A stretch of 39,457 nt of DNA from Ulvibacter algarum (GCA_947488905.1 CANLBJ010000011.1:1-39457), one strand, 5' to 3'. Shown: positions 7,971-16,192, counted from the stretch's first letter. Made by a program: numbers and translations. The notes: generated by a model not told the origin, from the sequence alone.

Positions 7971-7979
7971 CTTCGGAAA
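7971..7979 (+). repeat. Intergenic copy of the CTTCGGAAA word
   Basis: This copy lies between the M16 stop and the terminator. It is one of 13 copies of this word in the window; the others are listed in the findings. Confidence 0.9.
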
Positions 7980-7991
7980 ATTTAATGAATC

Positions 7992-8023
7992 AAGACCGTC
8001 AATTATTTGGCGGTCTTTTTTTG
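7992..8023 (+). terminator. Terminator of the M16 operon, overlapping the 3' end of the EamA gene
   Basis: AAGACCG (7992-7998) pairs with CGGTCTT (8011-8017), extended inward by T-G and C-G pairs, and is followed by a run of seven T. The stem contains the last codons of the convergent EamA gene, so the two ends are compactly shared. Confidence 0.9.
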
Positions 8024-8884
8024 TTTTCTATTTGCTAGATACACCCCAAATATAATAAGGCTCGCAGCTCCTATTTGAGAAATCCCAAATTGCTCTCCAT
8101 CTAACAAACCCCAAAACAAAGCCACAATAGGTATTAAATACGTCACAGAAGTCGCAAAAACAGGAGTACTTATTTGCACCAGCTTATTAAACAACACCTT
8201 TGCTACACCAGTGCCAACCACAGCTAATATTAAAAGATAACCCAACGAAGTCATCACCTCTTCATTAGCAAGAATGTCCTGCTCAAAAAAGCCTGACAAC
8301 AATAGCACCACAAAAGCAGGAATAATCAAAACAATAAAATTACCTACAGCAATCCCAAAAGCAGATATATTCTGTAAATGCCTTTTAATAATATTTACAT
8401 TTACTCCATAACAGAGAGACGCTCCTATCACTAGTAAACTATACCAATAATTTTGACCAGGGTTAAGTGTTGCTCCACTCCATATTAACAATATACTACC
8501 CAGCAATCCAACAATGACACCCACAAGCTGGTTGCGAGTAAACCCAATGCTAAACACAAACACCCCGAGCAGTAAGGTTATAATAGGCACTGTAGAGTTT
8601 AAAACAGACACTACCGCACTATCAATTTCTGTCTCTGCAAAAGCAAAAAGAAAAGCAGGAATAAAAGTTCCTAAAAAAGCAGAAATACTAAGCCATTTCC
8701 ATTTGTCTTTTGGGATGCCTTTTAAATGCTTAAAGCCAAAAGCTAGTAAAAAAGTTGCAGCAAAAAGCGTTCTTAAAGCACCTAACTGCATTGCAGTAAG
8801 CCCTATTAAAGATTTTTTAATAAGTATAAACGAACTCCCCCATACTATGGAAAGGATGATTAAGTAAAGCCATTTTTTTTGCAC
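8003..8884 (-). CDS. EamA/DMT family inner-membrane exporter
   Basis: A 293-residue protein with ten predicted membrane segments arranged as two EamA repeats of five. The first opens with LIILSIVWGSSFILIKKSL and the second with YWYSLLVIGASLCYGVN. The family exports amino acids and other metabolites, but the substrate cannot be told from sequence. The start is GTG at 8884, directly followed by a Lys-rich stretch, and no alternative ATG lies nearby. Upstream, CATCTTTGC at about 8900 is one base from a -7 box. The C terminus ends in NRKQKKTAK, cytoplasmic by the positive-inside rule. Confidence 0.9.
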   Translation of the reverse strand: MQKKWLYLIILSIVWGSSFILIKKSLIGLTAMQLGALRTLFAATFLLAFGFKHLKGIPKDKWKWLSISAFLGTFIPAFLFAFAETEIDSAVVSVLNSTVPIITLLLGVFVFSIGFTRNQLVGVIVGLLGSILLIWSGATLNPGQNYWYSLLVIGASLCYGVNVNIIKRHLQNISAFGIAVGNFIVLIIPAFVVLLLSGFFEQDILANEEVMTSLGYLLILAVVGTGVAKVLFNKLVQISTPVFATSVTYLIPIVALFWGLLDGEQFGISQIGAASLIIFGVYLANRKQKKTAK

Positions 8885-9007
8885 CGGAGGTTAATTAGAT
8901 TGCAAAGATGGAATAATTAGTCTTGAGTTTTAAAAAGAATTTAAAGATTTTTAAACTTAAAGTATCCACAAAAGTCCAACCATTTTAAAAACCCAAAAAA
9001 TCGAAAA

Positions 9008-9565
9008 TTATTCCCCACGCCACTCCATAGTTTCCATCATCATACGCATATCATTACGTACATACTCGATAGCTGGGAGTAGGGAGTCAAAATTAGGTTT
9101 TGTGTCAAAATATAGCGCGGCGGTCACAAAATGTTTTGTACTGTCTGTAAGATGAAACTGGCCGTGTGAGGCTGCATTACCATTAATCTCATAAAAAGTA
9201 CCGTAGGTTTTCTTATCTGGATTTACATATTGACTTTGAGGGATACTTAATGCCCTTGGCCCGTGGTTTAAAGCAAGCCGTTCTGCCTCTCTAAGTTGGG
9301 CTTCTAATATTGATGTATTAGTCTCTCGATAAGTTATAAAAACAGTAGCCTTCATATTAGGGTAATCTACTTTTAGACCACAATTCTTATTGACAGAAAC
9401 TTGGGCAAATTCGTTTTGCTTAAAGACAAATGGGCAATCCATATTAACGGTACTATAAACTGGAGTAGGAAATCGCAATCTCAATGCGGCGTGAGGTTTT
9501 ACCACCACGTCGTCTTCACAAGAAGTAAAAGATGCAATTAATAAAAAGAAAAAAACAAATCTCAT
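9008..9565 (-). CDS. gldD: Gliding motility lipoprotein GldD
   Basis: A 185-residue protein with lipobox SFTSC (Cys16) followed by acidic residues. The family blocks PHAALRLRFPTPVY, CPFVFKQNEFAQV and GTFYEINGNAASHGQFHLTD are GldD-like. GldD is needed for gliding and type IX secretion and is thought to be in the periplasm or outer membrane. Placement directly after gldE (8-base gap) in mutY-ssb-gldE-gldD is the order known for Flavobacterium johnsoniae and relatives, which supports the name. Confidence 0.93.
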   Translation of the reverse strand: MRFVFFFLLIASFTSCEDDVVVKPHAALRLRFPTPVYSTVNMDCPFVFKQNEFAQVSVNKNCGLKVDYPNMKATVFITYRETNTSILEAQLREAERLALNHGPRALSIPQSQYVNPDKKTYGTFYEINGNAASHGQFHLTDSTKHFVTAALYFDTKPNFDSLLPAIEYVRNDMRMMMETMEWRGE

Positions 9566-9573
9566 TTTTAAAA

Positions 9574-10905
9574 TTATTCAGGAACTCGGGTCAATTTTAC
9601 TTGTTTGATACGTTTATTATCAAACGCCTCTACCACAAACGCATAATTATTAAAATTTATTACCTCATTCTTTTTTGGGAAACCTTTTGAGATCTCTAAA
9701 AGAAAACCAGCAATTGTTTCTGCTTCTCCTTTTTGATCTTCAAAAATGGCAGGATCATCAAGTTCTAAAACTCTATAAAAATCTTTAAGTGATGTCTTTC
9801 CTTCAAAAACAAATGTATTATCATCCAGCTTAGAGAATATTAAATCTTCATCATCAAACTCATCACTAATCTCCCCTACTATCTCTTCTATAATATCTTC
9901 TAGAGATATAAGACCACTTGTACCACCATACTCATCAACCACAATGGCTAGATGCATTTTCATCTCTTTAAACTCGTTGAGAAGATCATCTAGCTTTTTA
10001 TTTTCAGGCACAAAGTAAGTATCGCGCTTTAGCATTTTCCAGTCTAGCTCTTTACGCTCTATGTGAGGCATTAAATCTTTTACATATAAAACACCAGTAA
10101 TAGTATCTATACTATCTGTATAAACAGGTATTCTAGAAAAACCACGCTCAATTATTTTAGGCATTATTTCAGCAAAAGGAGTCTCTTCGTTTAATGCAAA
10201 AATCTCCATTCTTGGTTTCATCACCTGCTTGGTATCTGTATTACCAAAGGTCACAATACCCTGCAATATTTTTTGCTCTTCATGTGTTGTGTCTTCATCA
10301 TCTGTAAGTTCTAATGCTTGATACAATTGATCTACACTTATATTAGAACTTTGTTTCCCAAAACGATTTTGAAGATAAATTGTCATAGCTCGCATAGGCA
10401 TACTTACGGGCGTAAATAAAAAATCTAACACATTAAGAGGATATGCCATAAAAGAAGCAAAAGAAACTTTGTTTCTACTTGCATATACTTTAGGTAAAAT
10501 CTCACCAAAAAGTAAAATAAGAAAAGTAACTGCAACCACTTTAATTAAAAACACAGCACTAACATTAAAAAAGTAGAGGTTAATCTCGTACACCCAGCCC
10601 TCAAACCAGATATTACTTAATGACTCAAAAAGTAAGACAATCGCAATATTGATAAAGTTGTTTGCTACAAGTATTGTCGCCAATAACTTTTTAGGTTTAT
10701 CTAGTAGTTTTTTTACGATAGAAAGTTTTCGCGAAGCGGCATCATCTGTAGCATTAAGGTCAGAGCCACTTAAAGAAAAGAAGGCCACCTCTGCACCAGA
10801 AATCATCGCAGAACAAACCAAAAGAATCACAAGCACGAGCAGGCTCGGTATTTGAGAATAAGAAATTAATGATATTAAAATAAAACTAGGAGGCTCTATA
10901 TCCAC
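9574..10905 (-). CDS. gldE: Gliding motility protein GldE, CNNM/CorC-type membrane protein
   Basis: A 443-residue protein. Residues about 15-190 are a DUF21/CNNM membrane domain with about four segments (SLLVLVILLVCSAMISGAEV, then INIAIVLLFESL). Residues about 205-330 hold two CBS domains (VMKPRMEIFALNEE, GVLYVKDLMPHI), and the end is the CorC_HlyC domain (VDEYGGTSGLISLEDIIEEI). The start is GTG at 10905. GldE-like proteins are needed for or help gliding, partly overlapping with GldD. Their biochemical activity (Mg/Co transport as in CorC/CNNM) is inferred. The SSB gene is 60 bases upstream. Confidence 0.93.
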   Translation of the reverse strand: MDIEPPSFILISLISYSQIPSLLVLVILLVCSAMISGAEVAFFSLSGSDLNATDDAASRKLSIVKKLLDKPKKLLATILVANNFINIAIVLLFESLSNIWFEGWVYEINLYFFNVSAVFLIKVVAVTFLILLFGEILPKVYASRNKVSFASFMAYPLNVLDFLFTPVSMPMRAMTIYLQNRFGKQSSNISVDQLYQALELTDDEDTTHEEQKILQGIVTFGNTDTKQVMKPRMEIFALNEETPFAEIMPKIIERGFSRIPVYTDSIDTITGVLYVKDLMPHIERKELDWKMLKRDTYFVPENKKLDDLLNEFKEMKMHLAIVVDEYGGTSGLISLEDIIEEIVGEISDEFDDEDLIFSKLDDNTFVFEGKTSLKDFYRVLELDDPAIFEDQKGEAETIAGFLLEISKGFPKKNEVINFNNYAFVVEAFDNKRIKQVKLTRVPE

Positions 10906-10965
10906 TTGTTATGTTGCGTTTAAGCACCTAAGTGCTAAGTATACATTAAAAGTATTATTTATTAT

Positions 10966-11421
10966 TTAGAATGGCAAATCATCATTCTCACCAGTGCTTG
11001 CTTGAGAAGATTGTTGAGTAGACTGCTGTGGTTGCTGGGCTTGTTGTGATTGTGACTGCCCACTATTCATACCTTCATTTTCTCCTTTTGGAGATAAAAA
11101 AGTAAAATCTGTACAGTGAATCTCTGTATTATAGCGATCATTACCCTTTTCATCTTGCCATTTACGAGTTTTAAGACGCCCTTCTATATATACTTTATCA
11201 CCTTTTTTAAGGTACTTTTCGCAAATTTCTGCAGCCTTGTTGCGCACAACTACGTTATGCCACTCTGTGTTACTCACACGCTCGCCCGTAGTTCTATTTG
11301 TATACGTCTCATTAGTAGCAATAGGAAATCTCCCTATACTACCACCACCTTCAAAAAAGTGCATTTTTACATCATCACCCGTATGCCCTATTAGCATTAC
11401 CTTATTTAAAGTACCACTCAT
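10966..11421 (-). CDS. ssb: Single-stranded DNA-binding protein
   Basis: A 151-residue protein with an OB fold (MSGTLNKVMLIGHTGDDVKM to about residue 105), a Gln/Ser-rich linker, and the acidic tip NDDLPF that recruits replication and repair partners. An in-frame ATG 24 bases upstream would add MLSNNYTI. I choose the ATG at 11421 because family members start at MSGTLNK. It lies 36 bases after the mutY stop, in the conserved mutY-ssb-gldE-gldD run. Confidence 0.95.
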   Translation of the reverse strand: MSGTLNKVMLIGHTGDDVKMHFFEGGGSIGRFPIATNETYTNRTTGERVSNTEWHNVVVRNKAAEICEKYLKKGDKVYIEGRLKTRKWQDEKGNDRYNTEIHCTDFTFLSPKGENEGMNSGQSQSQQAQQPQQSTQQSSQASTGENDDLPF

Positions 11422-11457
11422 AATTGTATAATTATTAGACAACAAAGATACAACACA

Positions 11458-12528
11458 TTAGTCATTATTAAACGGCAGAAACTCATCAATAAAATTACCA
11501 ATTAACACCGGCACTGCTTTTTGTTTTACCTCCTTAATAGTCATCATTTGGTCCATCTCAGTATTTAAATTTACAATCCAAAACCGCGTATGCAAATGCT
11601 GGTGTGATAATTTATGGATCACTGCAGCTTCATTATATAAGGAGACAGCCCCAATATCCCAATCTTTAATTTGACTTCGGAAATTTTCTTCTTCAAGTAA
11701 TTGCTCTTCATTTACTAATTGTGAAGTCTCTATTAATGGAAACTGAAATAGATTTTGCCATATCCCCTTTCCCTCTCTTTGTTCTAAAAGCGTTAGCTTA
11801 TCTTCAGATAACGGAACTAAGAAATTAAAGTAGCGGCTTCTAACCTTGGTTTTTTTCAACTTAACTGGTAGTGTAGTTACCATATTATTTCTGAAGGCAA
11901 CACAACCATCTTTAAACACACAAGTGTTACAATCTGGGTTTTGAGGCAAGCAATGTCTTGCACCAAACTCCATCATTGCTTGATTATGATCACTAGGTTG
12001 TGAAGGATCTAATAATTGTTGAGCAAGTATTTTAAACTCTTTAATCCCTGCGGTTGTACTAATAGGTGTATCAATACCAAAATAACGAGATAAAACCCGG
12101 TACACATTACCATCTACTACAGCTGTAGGCTCATTAAAACAGATGGACGCAATGGCACTTGCCGTATAATCGCCTACACCTTTAAGCTTTAATATTTCAG
12201 AATAAGTACTAGGAAAAACACCATCAAGGTCATTTATCACATATTTTGCAGCTGTATGAAGGTTGCGGGCACGAGAGTAATAACCTAGGCCTTGCCATAA
12301 TTTTAAAACAGTTTCTTCTTCTGCGTTTGCTAAGTCTTTAATAGTAGGAAATGCCTCAATAAATGCAAAATAATAAGGAGTTCCCTGTATTACACGTGTT
12401 TGTTGTAGAATAATTTCTGAAAGCCAAATAAAATAGGGATTAGATATACCACGCCAAGGCAAATCGCGTTTGTTATGCAAGTACCATTTAATGAGTGTTT
12501 TAGAAAATTGAGGGCTTATTTTTGGCAT
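11458..12528 (-). CDS. mutY: A/G-specific adenine glycosylase MutY
   Basis: A 356-residue protein. The HhH-GPD fold contains E38 in LSEIILQQT (catalytic acid), helix-hairpin-helix LKGVGDYTA (residues 115-123), and D139 in VVDGNVYR. A [4Fe-4S] loop follows, C193-x6-C200-x2-C203-x5-C209. The C-terminal NUDIX-like domain (about 225-350) reads 8-oxoG opposite the mispaired adenine. All key residues are present, so it should be active in repairing A:8-oxoG pairs. It heads the ssb-gldE-gldD operon and shares a 130-base spacer with the divergent HU gene. Confidence 0.97.
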   Translation of the reverse strand: MPKISPQFSKTLIKWYLHNKRDLPWRGISNPYFIWLSEIILQQTRVIQGTPYYFAFIEAFPTIKDLANAEEETVLKLWQGLGYYSRARNLHTAAKYVINDLDGVFPSTYSEILKLKGVGDYTASAIASICFNEPTAVVDGNVYRVLSRYFGIDTPISTTAGIKEFKILAQQLLDPSQPSDHNQAMMEFGARHCLPQNPDCNTCVFKDGCVAFRNNMVTTLPVKLKKTKVRSRYFNFLVPLSEDKLTLLEQREGKGIWQNLFQFPLIETSQLVNEEQLLEEENFRSQIKDWDIGAVSLYNEAAVIHKLSHQHLHTRFWIVNLNTEMDQMMTIKEVKQKAVPVLIGNFIDEFLPFNND

Positions 12529-12598
12529 CCCGCTAAATTACCTTTTATCTAATTAAATTATAATGTTTTAGGCTATTAGTATTTCCTACTAAAATTGT

Positions 12599-12606
12599 TA
12601 TATTTG
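12599..12606 (+). promoter_or_regulatory. -7 box of the HU gene
   Basis: TATATTTG followed by C matches the Bacteroidota consensus. No clear -33 TTG is seen. The expected start near 12612 gives a leader of about 47 nt that is A-rich just before the ATG, the usual Bacteroidota translation signal. Confidence 0.75.
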
Positions 12607-12658
12607 CACTCTTGAAAAAGTAAAAAGATTTTTATAAAAACTATTAAGAAAAAAAAAC

Positions 12659-12949
12659 ATGACGAAAGCAGATATCGTAGCTAAAATTTCAGAAAGACTT
12701 GGAATGGAAAAAGGTGATGTACAAGCTACTGTAGAAACATTTATGGCAGAGGTAAAAACTTCACTAGAAGGTGGCGACAACGTTTACCTAAGAGGTTTTG
12801 GAAGTTTCATAATAAAGACACGTGCTGAGAAAACTGGTAGAAATATTTCAAAGAATACAACTATCAAGATTCCTGCACACAACATCCCGGCTTTTAAGCC
12901 TGCAAAAGTTTTTGTAGAAGGTGTTAAGACAAACGTAGAAGTAAAGTAA
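12659..12949 (+). CDS. HU/IHF family DNA-binding protein
   Basis: A 96-residue protein, full length for the family: helices MTKADIVAKISERLGM and VQATVETFMAEVKTSL, then the beta body VYLRGFGSFIIKTRAEKTGRN and the arm residues IPAHNIPAFKPAK. The proline-containing arm wedges into DNA and bends it. It has its own promoter. The next gene downstream is a tiny ribosome-type protein 39 bases away, and the two share a terminator, so they are likely co-transcribed. Confidence 0.96.
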   Translation: MTKADIVAKISERLGMEKGDVQATVETFMAEVKTSLEGGDNVYLRGFGSFIIKTRAEKTGRNISKNTTIKIPAHNIPAFKPAKVFVEGVKTNVEVK

Positions 12950-12988
12950 TAACCCGTTCTATTCATTTAGGACACAATACTCATTTAT

Positions 12989-13078
12989 ATGCCAAGCGGT
13001 AAAAAAAGAAAAAGACATAAGGTAGCGACGCACAAGCGTAAAAAAAGAAGACGCGCTAACAGACACAAGAAAAAGTAG
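12989..13078 (+). CDS. 29-residue basic protein of the AURKAIP1/COX24 type
   Basis: MPSGKKRKRHKVATHKRKKR followed by RRANRHKKK, then TAG. Eighteen of the 29 residues are Lys, Arg or His counting densely. Short proteins of this type (SGKKRKRHK...HKRKKR) are conserved in Bacteroidota and resemble the C-terminal domain of mitochondrial COX24/AURKAIP1, which is ribosomal protein mS38. A role as a small ribosomal protein is likely by that relationship, but I infer this and do not see it directly. It is too short for usual gene finders. It lies between HU and a terminator that overlaps its last codons. Confidence 0.9.
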   Translation: MPSGKKRKRHKVATHKRKKRRRANRHKKK

Positions 13079-13097
13079 TTTTAAACTACTTTTTTTG
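13070..13097 (+). terminator. Terminator after the HU/COX24-like operon, overlapping the last codons
   Basis: AAAAAGTAGTT pairs with AACTACTTTTT, followed by TTTG. The stop codon TAG is inside the stem. It separates this operon from the RNase gene, which must therefore have its own promoter. Confidence 0.85.
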
Positions 13098-13099
13098 TT

Positions 13100-13312
13100 T
13101 AATAGCTAATTGAACAATGGCTATTATTATTTAAAAAATCGTTCTTTGAAAACGAAATGCATATCATTCTAACCTGTATGGTGTGACATTTCTACGGATA
13201 TTGATACAAACTAGCTCCTTTATGGTGCTAGCTTGTAAAAATCCTGTGAAAATTATTGTTTAATCCATTCCAGAAGCCCAATTTTTGGGCAACGGAATAA
13301 AAATTAATTAAC
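13100..13312 (+). promoter_or_regulatory. Structured 5' leader of the RNase E/G gene
   Basis: The 213 bases before the RNase start contain three inverted repeats: TAATAGC/GCTATTA (13100-13126), ACAAACTAGC/GCTAGCTTGT with one mismatch (13206-13236), and a two-part hairpin with outer ATTCC/GGAAT and inner GCCCAA/TTGGGC (13267-13298) ending 15 bases before the GTG. No coding potential is seen. Long structured leaders of rne in Enterobacteria mediate feedback control by the enzyme. Such control here is an inference. Confidence 0.55.
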
Positions 13313-14857
13313 GTGAACTCAGAATTAATAATTAGATCCAGTTCACAAGAAGTTGATTTTGCTCTTTTTAAAGATGGAAGACTCATCGAACTTCACAAGG
13401 AGGAAGAAAATAACAAATTTTCTGTGGGAGATATTTATCTCGCTAAAATCAGAAAAACTGTTCCGGGTCTCAACGCTGCATTTGTTAATGTAGGGTATGA
13501 GAAAGATGCATTTTTGCATTACCATGATTTAGGTCCCAAGATCGCCTCTTTATTGAAGTTTGTAAAACGTGTAAGCACAGGTAAACTTAAAGATTATTCT
13601 TTAAAAGATTTCCCATTAGAAAAAGAGATTGATAAGCACGGTGGTGTTAATGATGCCATCAAGTCTAATCAATCTATTCTGGTACAAATTGTAAAAGAAC
13701 CCATATCTACAAAAGGACCGCGTATAAGCTCTGAGCTTTCTATCGCGGGTCGTTATATAGTTTTAGTTCCTTTTTCAGATAGAATTTCTATTTCTCAAAA
13801 AATAGAAAGCAAAGAAGAAAAAGAAAGATTAAAGCGATTAATAACGAGCATACGTCCTAAAGGATTTGGTGTTATTATACGTACAGTAGCAGATGGCAAA
13901 AAAGTAGCAGAACTGGATAAAGATTTACAGAATCTTATGGATCGCTGGAACGCGATGTGTAAAAAGCTACATAATGCTCACCACCCAAGTAAGGTGTTAA
14001 GTGAGTTAGATAGAGGAGCATCCATATTAAGAGACGTGTTTAATGACTCGTTTACTAATATATGTATAGATGACGAAACACTCTATTTACAAATAAAAGA
14101 TTACGTGCAGAGCATTGCACCAGACAAAGAGAATATTGTTAAATATCATGACTCTAACGTGCCTATTTTTGAAAAATATGGCGTAGATAGACAGATTAAA
14201 ACTTCTTTTGGTCGTAGCGTATCAAGTACTAAAGGTACTTACTTAGTGATAGAACATACAGAAGCCATGCACGTCATAGACGTAAACAGTGGTAACCGTA
14301 GCAATAAGTCTAAAAACCAAGAAGATACAGCGCTAGAAGTTAACATTATTGCAGCTACAGAAGTTGCCAGACAATTACGCTTGCGTGATATGGGTGGTAT
14401 TATTGTAGTAGATTTTATAGATATGGGCCAAGCAAAAAATCGCAAGGCACTCTATGATCATATGCGTGATGAGATGAAAGACGATAGAGCAAAACATAAG
14501 ATTTTGCCTCCTAGTAAATTTGGTTTAATCCAAATAACAAGACAACGTGTACGTCCTGAGATGAACATTAAAACTCGTGAAGAAGCTCCCGGCACAGAAA
14601 GTGGCGAGATTGAAGCTCCTATCATAATAGTTGATAGAATTGAAGAGGATGTAAAACGAATCTTATTAAACAAAGACTATAAAAAGGTAACGCTTAATGC
14701 ACACCCTTTTATAGCAGCCTTTTTAACAAAAGGTTTTCCATCAATGCGACATAAATGGTTTATGGAGCATAAAAAATGGGTTAAAGTTCAACCGAGAGAT
14801 GCTTACACGTATCTAGAATACCACTTTCAAGATAAAGATGGTAACGAGATAAACTAA
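13313..14857 (+). CDS. rng: Ribonuclease E/G family endoribonuclease
   Basis: A 514-residue protein starting at GTG (NSELIIRSSSQEVDFALFKD). Residues about 37-130 are the S1-like RNA-binding region. The catalytic DNase I-like region has D323 (MHVIDVNSGN) and D367 (VVDFIDMG), the two Mg2+ aspartates. The length and the absence of a long disordered tail fit RNase G rather than RNase E. The CPxC zinc-link found in Proteobacterial enzymes is not present; at that position the sequence reads RQRVRPEMNIKTREEAPG. The enzyme cuts single-stranded RNA in mRNA decay and rRNA processing. It stands alone between two terminators. Confidence 0.93.
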   Translation: MNSELIIRSSSQEVDFALFKDGRLIELHKEEENNKFSVGDIYLAKIRKTVPGLNAAFVNVGYEKDAFLHYHDLGPKIASLLKFVKRVSTGKLKDYSLKDFPLEKEIDKHGGVNDAIKSNQSILVQIVKEPISTKGPRISSELSIAGRYIVLVPFSDRISISQKIESKEEKERLKRLITSIRPKGFGVIIRTVADGKKVAELDKDLQNLMDRWNAMCKKLHNAHHPSKVLSELDRGASILRDVFNDSFTNICIDDETLYLQIKDYVQSIAPDKENIVKYHDSNVPIFEKYGVDRQIKTSFGRSVSSTKGTYLVIEHTEAMHVIDVNSGNRSNKSKNQEDTALEVNIIAATEVARQLRLRDMGGIIVVDFIDMGQAKNRKALYDHMRDEMKDDRAKHKILPPSKFGLIQITRQRVRPEMNIKTREEAPGTESGEIEAPIIIVDRIEEDVKRILLNKDYKKVTLNAHPFIAAFLTKGFPSMRHKWFMEHKKWVKVQPRDAYTYLEYHFQDKDGNEIN

Positions 14858-14892
14858 ACTCATTCTTAAGCGAAAACTTTTGAATAAAATTT

Positions 14893-14927
14893 AAAACCCC
14901 TCACTATTTATTTAGTGAGGGGTTTTT
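14893..14927 (+). terminator. Terminator of the RNase gene, possibly bidirectional
   Basis: AAAACCCCTCACTA pairs with TAGTGAGGGGTTTT, followed by T runs. On the other strand the hairpin is followed by TTTTAAATTTT, so it may also stop the convergent NTF2-like gene. Confidence 0.93.
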
Positions 14928-14954
14928 TTATTGAAAAAAAAGAATGAGAATAAC

Positions 14955-15446
14955 TTATTCTTCTTCTTGATTTTTAAGATTTCCGAAGGTACCTTCTTTA
15001 AAGTGCTTTAAAAATTTGACTAACTCTGTAGGGTAAACGTCATGATTATTTAAAGGTAGTAGCGATAAAGAATTACTCAAATGAACAATTTTAAATGTAT
15101 CATTATCAAGAGCTAAGAGAAACACGGTGCGTAACTTATCAAACTCTGGAGCATTTTCAAAAATAGGTATATGCCAATAAGAAATAACCGTAACAAGAGT
15201 ATACCCATGTTTAATTTCTTGAACATTGCAATCAAAAATAGTTATTTTAAATGGTACAGGTATTTCTTTATAATCGTGTTTAAGAGCATCTATCCAGCTT
15301 TCTCTGTCATAAATTTTAACAGAGATACCATCTAATCCCATAAAATCTTTATCGTAAAGTGAAATCACACTGAGGTCCCTTTTGCTATAAGATTTCAAAT
15401 AATCTCTAACAAATTTTTCAGGCATAACAAGGTTTTCGCTTTCCAT
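14955..15446 (-). CDS. NTF2/SnoaL-like protein
   Basis: A 163-residue cytosolic protein without signal or membrane segments. FVRDYLKSYSKRDLSVISLY resembles the first helices of the NTF2-like cone, followed by strands GYTLVTVISYWHIPIFEN and TVFLLALDNDTFKIVHLSNS. The fold often binds small ligands or serves as a sensor domain. No catalytic residues can be assigned, so the assignment is to fold only. A CTTCGGAAA word lies in its last codons, encoding T-F-G-N. It is a single gene convergent with rng. Confidence 0.6.
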   Translation of the reverse strand: MESENLVMPEKFVRDYLKSYSKRDLSVISLYDKDFMGLDGISVKIYDRESWIDALKHDYKEIPVPFKITIFDCNVQEIKHGYTLVTVISYWHIPIFENAPEFDKLRTVFLLALDNDTFKIVHLSNSLSLLPLNNHDVYPTELVKFLKHFKEGTFGNLKNQEEE

Positions 15447-15629
15447 AGAACTAATTATGCTTAAATATAATTTAAAATTATTGCATTATCACGACAAATA
15501 ATTAATTTAAAATTATATTGAATTACTATTTATCAAGTTTTTGTCAAAATGAAAACAACAAAATACCTATGATAAAGAAGCCTCTTAAACTACTTATGCT
15601 GACCTTAAAATGTATTATTTTTACATAAA

Positions 15630-15713
15630 ATGAACCAGCTTAAAACATACACCGTAAAAGAAGCCACTTCGGCTACGCTCAGTATACTTGAATTGTGCTA
15701 TTATTATATTTAA
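15630..15713 (+). pseudogene. Relic of a second recX 5' end upstream of recX
   Basis: ATG at 15630 opens a 27-codon frame that begins MNQLKTYTVKEA, while recX begins MNPIKTYTVEEA. Nine of 12 residues agree and most nucleotide differences are in third codon positions. After GCC the similarity stops at a GC-rich sequence, ACTTCGGCTACGCTCAGT. The frame then runs to TAA at 15711-15713, which overlaps the recX ATG (TAATG). It could be translated as a leader peptide coupled to recX. The synonymous pattern suggests an old or foreign recX copy rather than a recent tandem duplication. Confidence 0.65.
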
Positions 15714-16192
15714 TGAACCCTATTAAAACCTATACAGTTGAGGAAGCAAAACGAAAGATAGAACGCTATTGCGTGTATCAAGAGCGTTGTCATTATGATA
15801 TAGAAAAGAAGCTACGAGAGATGCGGATGATCCCGCAAGCGATCGATGAAATTTTTGGGCACCTCATCCAGCACAACTTTTTAAACGAAACACGCTTTGC
15901 GCAGGCTTTTGCGCGTGGGAAGTTTAGAATAAAAAAATGGGGGAAATCCAGAATTACGCGCGAACTTAAAATACGGAAAATTTCGGTATATAATATTAAG
16001 TTGGCTTTAAAAGAGATTGAAGATAAAGAATACTACACCACATTTGATGCACTCGCAGAAAAGCGACTATTACAAGTAGAAAAAGAAACAAATATCTCAA
16101 AAAAGCGCAAAAAAATAGCAGACTACCTGCTGTATCGTGGCTGGGAGTCTGCTATGATTTATGAATTTTTAAATGAGCGGGTTAAATATTAA
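15713..16192 (+). CDS. recX: RecX family regulator of RecA
   Basis: A 159-residue protein built from RecX three-helix repeats: AKRKIERYCVYQERCHYDIE (first), AIDEIFGHLIQHNFLNETRF and FARGKFRIKKWGKSRITREL (second), and a third after about residue 100 (KRKKIADYLLYRGWES). RecX binds RecA filaments and tempers recombination. I chose ATG at 15713 over an upstream GTG (15695), because the protein from ATG matches the relic's start and the family start. The gene ends convergently with the outer-membrane gene, overlapping by 4 bases. No recA gene is nearby. Confidence 0.9.
   Translation: MNPIKTYTVEEAKRKIERYCVYQERCHYDIEKKLREMRMIPQAIDEIFGHLIQHNFLNETRFAQAFARGKFRIKKWGKSRITRELKIRKISVYNIKLALKEIEDKEYYTTFDALAEKRLLQVEKETNISKKRKKIADYLLYRGWESAMIYEFLNERVKY

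Noticed and set aside
10720-10745. TTTTCGCGAAGCGG as a dispersed CGCGAAA palindrome
   Set aside because: Only one other partly similar site (near 1151) is visible, and this one is within gldE coding sequence, so it is not supported as a repeat here.
15695-15712. GTG start for recX giving MLLLYLMNPIK
   Set aside because: The added residues are in the relic's frame-shifted tail, and ATG at 15713 matches the relic and family start.
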